A stretch of 64,000 nucleotides of DNA, from the NCBI RefSeq assembly GCF_014196745.1, contig NZ_JACIEH010000001.1, forward strand, positions 1,860,001-1,924,000, given 5' to 3'. This DNA is from Sphingomonas kyeonggiensis. GTDB lineage: Bacteria > Pseudomonadota > Alphaproteobacteria > Sphingomonadales > Sphingomonadaceae. Shown here piece by piece: positions 23,628 through 32,600 of the stretch; position 1 is the stretch's first letter, and every line of letters begins with the position of its first letter. The position numbers and the translations under genes are program-made. The notes beneath the pieces were generated by a model that saw only the letters and a list, made by a program, of their open reading frames with translations, was not told the origin of the DNA and did not search any database.

Positions 23628-26600
23628 ATGAGCAAGCTGCACAGTGCCAAGGCCGCCATTGCCTCAAGCAAGGGCACCCGTCGTCGTCTGAAGCGATCGA
23701 CGCTGCTGCTTTCCGCAGGCCTCGCGGCGATCATGCTCGCCAACCCCGCCCGCGCCCAGCTCGCCTCGACCGCGCTGCCGACCGGCGGTGACGTGGTCGC
23801 CGGCTCGGCGACGATCGGTACCCCCACCCCCACCAGCATGACGATCAACCAGGGTACCGATCGTGCGGTGATCAACTGGAACAGCTTCGACATCGGATCG
23901 GGCGCGAGCGTCACCTTCGTCCAGCCGTCCACCACTTCGATCGCGGTCAACCGCGTGGTCAGCGGCGCCGCGCCGTCGGAGATCGCCGGCCAGCTCAATG
24001 CGAACGGGCGGATCGCGATCCTCAATCCGAACGGCGTGCTGTTCTCCGGCACCGCCAACGTCAATGTCGGCAGCCTCATCGCCTCGACCGGCGACATTGA
24101 CCAGGCGGCCTTCACCGCCGGCGGCAATATGGAGATTACCGGCGCCACCACCGGCTCGATCGTCGTCAACGGCAACATCAACATCAGCGCCGGCAGCCTG
24201 GGCCTTGCCGCCTTCGTCGCGCCGACGGTGCGAAACAGCGGCGTGATCACCGCGCGTGCGGGCCGCGTCCAGCTGGGCGGCGGCACTGCCTTCACGCTCG
24301 ATCTGGCCGGTGACGGCCTGCTCAGCATCGGCGTGCCGGCGAGCAGCGCGCTGGTCGAGAACAATGGCCAGATCTTCGCCGAAGGCGGCCGCATCCAGAT
24401 GTCGGCAAAGAGCGCCGGCGCCGCGGTCGACAACCTGATCAACACCGGCACGCTCAGCGTCGATTCCGTCACGATCGACAACGGCACCATCGTGCTCGAG
24501 GCGGTGGGCGGCAGTGCGAACCTGCGCGGCACCGTGGCTGCGAACGATCGCGCCAGCGTCAGCCGAAATATCCTGATCAGTTCGGATCAGGGCGTGAACA
24601 TCTCGGGTAACCTCAGCGGTGCCTCGGGCACGGTCAACATCACTGCGCCGCACATCTACGGCACCGGCAAGATCAGCACGGCCACCGCGCTGAAGCTCAA
24701 CCTCTCGAACAACGGCAGCGACACGCGCGGCCAGGGCAATTTCATCAACGACGCCCTGGGCGTGATCGGCACGACCGCTTTCGGCACCACGATCAGCCTC
24801 GGCGCGGGCACCTACGGCTCGGGCGTGCGCATCGACGCCGATAACGTGACGATCGACGGAATGGGTGTCGCGAAGATTGGCTGGACCAGCGGAATCGAGA
24901 ACGCGATCGACATCTGGGGTGACTGGGTGAGGATCCAGAACCTCGAAATCTCGGGCCCGGCGACCAGCGCCTATACCAGCTTCAACTGGGGCAGCACCTA
25001 TTCGCGCGGCATCTTCGTCAATCGCTATGCCGACAACGTCCAGCTGCTGAACAACAACATCCACGACATCCGCACCGGCATCATCGTCGACGGGCGGAAC
25101 GTGAACACCTATCTGCTCGACAACAGGATCGACAACACCAAGTCGGCCATCTCGGTCCAGTATACCGACGGCTCGAACGTCACCATGACGGGCAACACCC
25201 AGGGCCAGTACGGCAATGAGTGGGGCATCAACCTCTACCTGAACGGCATCCTGCAGGGCGACGGCGTCACGATCCTGACTTCGGCGGGTTCGCTCGGCGC
25301 CAACACGCCGCTCGCCGAGCAGCAGCGCCTGCTCGCGCTGCGCGCCGCCAATGGCGGCATGGAAGTGCAGAACCAAGGCTGGTCGGCGTCGAACCGCACC
25401 GCCGCCTATGTCTCGACCGCGGGCAGCGACAGCAACCAGGGCAGCCCGCTCGGTACGCTCGCCAGCGTCCAGGCCGGCGTCAACGCCGTGGTCACCGGCG
25501 GCACCGTCCATGTCGCGGACGGCACCTACAACCTCTCCAACACGCTGTTCATCCAGAAGAGCCTGACGCTGCTCGGCGCTAGCGAGGCCGGCACGATCTT
25601 CAATGCCTCGGGCCTGGGCGTCTACGGCATGCGCGTCCATGCCGACAATGTGACGCTGGGCGACTTCACCCTGCTCGCCCCCAGCGCCGTCTCCACCTCG
25701 ACCTATGGCCTCAAGGTCGAGGTCGGCGCGGGCGACGCCAACGGCAATGCGCGCATCGACGATTTCGCGATCCGCAACGTCACGATCAGCGGCTCGCGCA
25801 AGACCGGGCTCGACCTGAATTCGGTGATCGGCGCGACGATCGACAACGTCAACGTCACCGGTGCGCTCGCCGGCAACGGCATCGCGATCACCGACAGCGC
25901 CAATGTGCTGGTGAAGAACAGCAGCACCTCGGGCAATGCCTGGGGCGGCCTGGCGCTCTACCAGGCGAACGGCGCGACCGGCAGCAACCAGCAGCTCACC
26001 GGCATCACGATCGAGGGCAACAACGCCTTCTCGGAATCGAACGGCCTGTATCTGCAGGACAGCTCGGCGATCAACGATCCGGGCACGCTGAACATCGCCG
26101 GCTATGACCATATCGTCCGCAACACCGCCTTCCGCGCGGACGGCAGCCAGTTCACCTTCTTCCGCACCAGCCTGAGCGACGCGACCGGCTATGCCCTGTC
26201 GCTCGGCACGCCGACCAGCAGCTCGATCGAAGGCTGGAACGGCAGCGCCGGCACAAACGCCTTCACCGTGGTCTCCGGCCTCGGCATCGGCGCCGCGGTG
26301 CGCGATGCCCGCGCCAATGCGACGATCAATGTCGGTGCCGGCACCTATGTCGAGAACGTCCTGATCAACAAGTCGGGCATCAGCCTGACCGGCGCGGGCC
26401 GCGACCTGACGACGATCACCGGCATCTCCGGCGTCGGCGCGCTCGGCACGGTGACGCTGGCCGCGGGCTCAAGCAATACCACGCTCAGCGGCTTCACGAT
26501 CAACGGCATCGAGAACGGCAATCCGGGCAGCGAAACCGCCGCGGTCTATCTCCAGCAGACCAACACCGGCTCGCGGATCACCAATAACCGCATCCTTGCC

Positions 26601-29600
26601 GCGGGCGATCTCGGCCTGGTCTCCGAATGGGGCTACGCGATCACCGGGCTGGTCGTCGACGGCAACATCATCGGCGGCAAGACCTATGTCGGCGCCGCGC
26701 CGGCGACCGGCGACCAGTTCACCGTGCCCAACGTCTCGCGCCAGCTCGTCGCGCTCGGCGGCGGCGGCGTGGGCGGCGGGATCAGCTTCACCAACAATGT
26801 GGTGAACGGCGATTCCGGCCTCAACACCGGCGTGACCATCGACTCCGCCGGCTCGACCATCACCGGCAACAGCTTCGCCACTACCACTGGCGGCTTCGGC
26901 GCGATGCTGCGCGTGCGCGGCGCGGGTGCGACGATCGTCGGCAACGCCTTCGACATGGCCGGCGTCGCCTACACCGCCAATGGTCTCTATGTCAGCGACG
27001 CGGCAATGGGCACCGCCAGCTTCGCCGACCTGCTCGCCGCCAACACGCTGATCGGCGCCGGCGCATGGTCGAACAGCTCGGCGACCGGCTATCACAGCTT
27101 CAGCCGCAACATTCAGGCCGCAGTCAACGAGGCCGCACCGGGCGCGGTCGTCACCATCCGTCCCGGCGACTATCTCGAGGGCGTGAGCGGCGTCGGCTAT
27201 TATGGCGATGCCGGCGGCCAGAGCTTCGGCTTGTACCTCTACAAGGACAACATCACCCTGCGCGGCGTCGATGCCGCCGGCAATGCGATCACCGATGCGG
27301 ACGATGTCGCCGCCTTCGTCACGTCGCGCTACCAGGCGGGCTTCGGCGCGCAGCACTTCATCTCGGGCAACGGCGTCACCATCGAGGGCCTGGGCTTCAA
27401 GCCCGCCGCGGCAGGCGACAACAAGACCGTCGAGGTGATCGGCAACGCCTTCACCCTGCGCAACTCGGTGATCGACAACCGCGGCAACCAGACCGCCGCC
27501 AACCTCTATATCGACGACTTCAACGATCCCTCGCGCACCCGGCTCGAGAGCTTCACGATCACCGGCAACAAGTTCTACGGCGGCACCTATGCCAGCGCGA
27601 TGGTCGTCGTCGCCGGCGGCGCGGGCCGCACCACCGACGCCTCGAACCGGATCTTCGCGAACAACAGCCTGACCAGCAGCCTCACCGGCATGCGCGGTTT
27701 CCAGATCCAGGGCTATATGCCCAACACGCCGTGGCAGCAGCTCTATGCCGGTGCGGTGACGGTGACCGGCAACAGCTTCGACGTCGACATCCCCGTCCGC
27801 ACCGTCGGCCTGCTGAGCAGCACCTTCGCCTGGGACGACGTGTTCCGCAACAACGGCAACAGCTTCCTGCGCGGCGGCGTGCTCGCCTATGAGGGCAGCT
27901 CGACCAATGCCCGCGCCACGATCACGGCGGGCGGCGATCCCGACATCCGCATCACCAGCACGATCGACGCGTCGATCGCCCGCGCCCAGAACGGCGACAC
28001 GGTGCGGATCCTCGACGGCACCTATGTGCTCGGCTCGCAGCTCAAGATCGATCGCAGCATCGCGCTGGTCGGCCAGTCGCAGGCCGGCACGATCCTCGAC
28101 GGCCGCACCGTCGACGATGGCGGCGGTCTCGGCACGATCGGCGTCTACGCCGACGACACCACGCTCAGCAATTTCACCCTGCTCGGCAGCCAGCTCTCGG
28201 GCGGCAATTACGGCATCAAGGTCCAGCCCAACCCGATCAACTACGCGCCGTCGCAGCGCATCAGCAACGTCACGATCAGCGACGTGACGGTGAAGGGCTC
28301 GCGCCGTGCCGAGCTCGACATCAACGGCGCCGTGGGCGTCACCGTCACCAACTTCACCGCCGACGGCCAGAACACCGAAGGCGCCGGCGTCCAGATCACC
28401 GACAGCGCGAACGTCACGCTGACCGGCGTCCATACGCTCGGCAACAACTGGGGCGGCGTCGCGCTCTACCAGACCAACCGCGCCGGCGGCTATGACGGCC
28501 AGACCACCAACATCAACATCGACGCTTCCGCGAACAACTTCGAGGAATTCAACGGGCTGTTCGCGCAGCTGGAATCGACCAGCCAAGGCTTCGGCCAGCT
28601 CAACCTCACCGGCTATGGCTATGCGGTCCGCAACACCGCCCACCGCGCCAATGGCGGGCAGTTCACCTATTTCCGCACCACGCTCCAGGATGCGACGACG
28701 TTCGGGCTCAGCCTCGGCTTCGGCTACAGCACCTCGCTCGAGAACTATACCGGCACCGGCTTCAGCAACATCTTCACCGTCGTACCCGGGCTGACGATCA
28801 GCGCGGCGGCACGCGACGTGCGCATCGGCGGCACGATCAATGTCGCCGCCGGCACCTATGGCGCGAACACCACGATCAGCACCAACGGCGTGTCGCTGAT
28901 CGGCGCCGCCGGCGCGAAGATCGACGCCCGCTCCAACGGCAGCAACGGCATCGTGATCGATGCCGACGGCGTCACCGTCTCGGGCTTCGAGATCTTCGGC
29001 CCGGCCGACCAGAGCTATGTCACCTATGCCTGGCCGACGACCACTCGCGGCATCGTGATCGCCAATGGCGCGGACAACGTCACCGTCACCGGCAACAACA
29101 TCCACGACGTCCGCAACGGCATCCTGATCGATGGCCGCAACGCGAATGCGTCGCTGACCAGCAACCTGATCGACAACACCAAGTCGGCCATCTCGGTCCA
29201 GTATACCGACGGCTCGAACCTCAACATCGCCGGCAACAGCGAAGGTGCATTCGGCAACGAATGGGGCATCATCGCCTATCTGAACGGCGTCTGGAACGGC
29301 ACCTCGACGGACGCGTCGAACGGCGCCCTGGGCCCGAACACTCCGCTCGCGGAACAGGCCCGCCTGCTAGCCTTGTCCGTCGCGAATGGCGGCATGGCCG
29401 TCTACAACCAGGGCTACAGCGCCGCGAACCGCACCCGCGCCTATGTCGACACCACCGGCGTGGCCGGCGCGCAGGGCAGCCAGCGCACCCTGCTCGACCT
29501 GCAGGGCGGCCTGGACGCGGTCGTCGCGGGCGGCACCGTCCATATCGCGGGCGGCACCTATAACGAGAGCGTCACGCTCGACGCACTGCGCGTGCTCGAC

Positions 29601-32600
29601 ATCGCCGGCCCGATCACGGTCAACGACCTGAGCTTCGGCGCGGGCGCGGCCGGCACCAATATCGGCACCGACGTGACCGCCACCGGCACACTCAGCTTCG
29701 CGGTCGGCCCGGTCCTGACCGGCGACACCAGCCTCGTCGCCGACAGCATCTCGATCGGCGCGATCACCTCCACTTATGGCCTGACGCTGGACGCCACCAG
29801 CTCGGTCTCGATCGGCCAGGCGAACCTCGCCAGCCTGGTCGCCACCGGCAACAGCATCCTCACCGCCGGCGTCACCACCAGCGGTGCGCAGAGCTATACC
29901 GGCAATACTGCGCTGAGCGGCACCTACAACGCCGCCAGCTTCGCCGTGAACGGCGCGACCACGCTGAATGGCAGCACCACCGTGACCACCAGCGGCGGCA
30001 ATGCGACACTGGGCGCGATCGGTGGCACGGGCGCGCTGAGCGTCAATGCCGGTGCGGGCAATGTCTCGCTCGGCGCCGTGACCGGCCTCGCCTCGCTTTC
30101 CGCCACCGGTACGTCGATCGCCACCGCCGGCGCCACCACCAATGGCGCGCAGAGCTATACCGGCGCGACGACACTGAACGGCACCTACCGCGCGAGCGGA
30201 GCCTTCACCGTCAACGGCGCGACGACGCTTGCGGGCGCCACCCAGGTCAACACGAGCAACGGCGCCGCCAATATCGTGCTGGGCACGGTCACCGGAGCGA
30301 ATGATCTCACGCTCGCCTCGGGGAGCGGCAATATCACGATCGGCCTCGCCACCGGCCTCGCCAGCCTGTCGGCCTATGGCAGCAGCATCGCGACCGTTGG
30401 CGCCTCGACCAGTGGTGCGCAGCTCTATAGCGGCAGCCTGATCTCGGCGGGGGGCAGCTTCACCGCGGGCAACAGCCTGACCTTCGGCGGCACCACCCAG
30501 CTGACCGCCGATCTCACCGTCAACGGCAATGTCAGCGATACCGGCTTCAACGTGGGCTTCGGCGCGATCACCGGCAACGGCTACCCCCTGATCGCGAACG
30601 CCCATGGCGGCCGGCTGAGCTTCCTCGGCGTGTCGAACGTCGGCACGCTCACCGGCACCGGTGGAACGATCTACACCTCGGGCGTCACCAGCAATGGTGC
30701 GCAGACCTATAATGGCGGCGGGGTGTTCTCCGGCACCTACACGACCAATGGCGGTGCCTTCACCCTCAACGGCTCGTCCACGCTCGCCGGCACCTACATC
30801 ACCAATGGTGGCGCCTTTACCGTCACCGGCACTTCGATGCTCGGCTCGGCCATGTCGGTCACCACTACGGGCGGCAATATCAGCTTCGGCAATTTCGCCA
30901 GCTTCGGCTTCTCCAGCGCCTTCACCGTGAATGCAGGTACGGGCAATGTGACGCTTGGCAACGCCACCGGCATCAGTAGCTTCACCGCCACCGGCGCGAC
31001 CATCACCACCGTGGGCGTCACCAGCACCGGCGCGCAGACCTATAACGGCGCAACCAGCCTCAACGGCACCTATAGTGCCGGCGGCAATTTCACGGTCAAC
31101 GGCACGGCCAGCGTTTCGGGAGCCACGAACGTGGCCACGAACGGGGGCAATGCCAGCTTCGGCGCGGTCAGCGGTGGCAACGCCCTGGCAGTGAATGCCG
31201 GCACCGGCACGGTCTCGTTCGGCGGCGCGGTGAACGGCCTGACAAGCCTCTCTGCGATCGGTTCGAGCATCTCGACCGCGGGCGTCGCCACCAGCGGCAA
31301 CCAGAGCTATGCGGGCGCGACCGCGCTCGGCGGCAACTACAGCACCAATGGCGGCAGCCTGACCGTGCAGGGCGCCTCGACGCTCACCGGCGCGACCAGC
31401 ATCGTCACCGGCGGTGGCGCGGCAACGCTCGGCACGGTCACCGGCAACAGCAACGCCCTCACCGTCAATGGCGGAACCGGCGGTGTGACGCTGGGCGCTG
31501 TCTCGGGCGTCGCCTCGCTCACCGCGACCGGTGCGACCATCGCCACCTCCGGCGTCGCCAGCAGCGGCGCCCAGAGCTACAACGGCGCGACCTCGCTTGC
31601 CGGCAACTATTCGACCAACAATGCGGGCTTCACCGTCAACGGCGCGGCGACGCTCGCCGGGGCGACCGCAGTCAGCACCCTTGGCGGCAATATCGGCTTC
31701 GGCACGATCTCCGGCGCGGGCAACGCGCTGACCACCACCGCCGGCTTCGGCAGCATCACCCTGGGCACCGCGACGGGCCTCGGCTCGCTGGCTGCCAGCG
31801 GCGCCAGCATCGCGACGGCGGGCGTCGGCAGCACCGGCGCCCAGAGCTATACCGGCACCGCCCGGCTCAACGGCAGCTACAATGCCGGCGGCACCTTCAC
31901 CGTCACCGGCACGACCATGCTGGCCGGGGATAGCAGCGTCACCACTTCGGGCGGCAATGCGACCTTCGGCGTCGTCAACGGCGCGCGGGCGCTTACGGTC
32001 AACACCGGCACCGGCAACGTCACGCTGGGCGCGGTGAACGGTCTCACCGCGCTATCCGTGACCGGGCGCGGCATCCTCACCAATGGCGCCAACACCACGG
32101 GCACGCAGAGCTATACCGGCGCGACGCTCCTGCGCGGCAACTACAACACCAATGGCGGCGCCTTCAGCGTCACCGGCACCTCGACCGTCGCCGCCGGCGG
32201 CGGCGCCAATGTCGCGACGCAGGGCGGCGATATCAGCCTCCGCACCGTCATCGGTCCGAACGGCAGCCTGCTCGCCAATGCCGGCACCGGCAATGTGACG
32301 CTCGGCCCGGTCAACGGGATCGCAGCGCTCACCGTCACCGGGACGAGGATCACCACCGCCGGCGCATCGACCACGGCGGATCAGATCTATATCGGCCAGC
32401 AGACCATCATGAACGGCGCCTATACCGGCATCGGCGTCACGGTGCTCGGCGACACGATCCTGAGCGGCTCGACTGCGATCACCGTCGCGGATGGCGCGGT
32501 TGCGCTGGGTTCGGTCATCGGCAATGGCGGCACCGGCTTCTCCGTCAATGCGGGCAGCGACGGCACCGTCCTGGTCCGCTCGGTGACCGGCGTGACCGAT

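Noticed and set aside
23613-23628. ATG at 23613 as the TpsA start
   Set aside because: No ribosome site precedes it, while the ATG at 23628 follows GGGGATCAGGGAT; the difference is only five residues.
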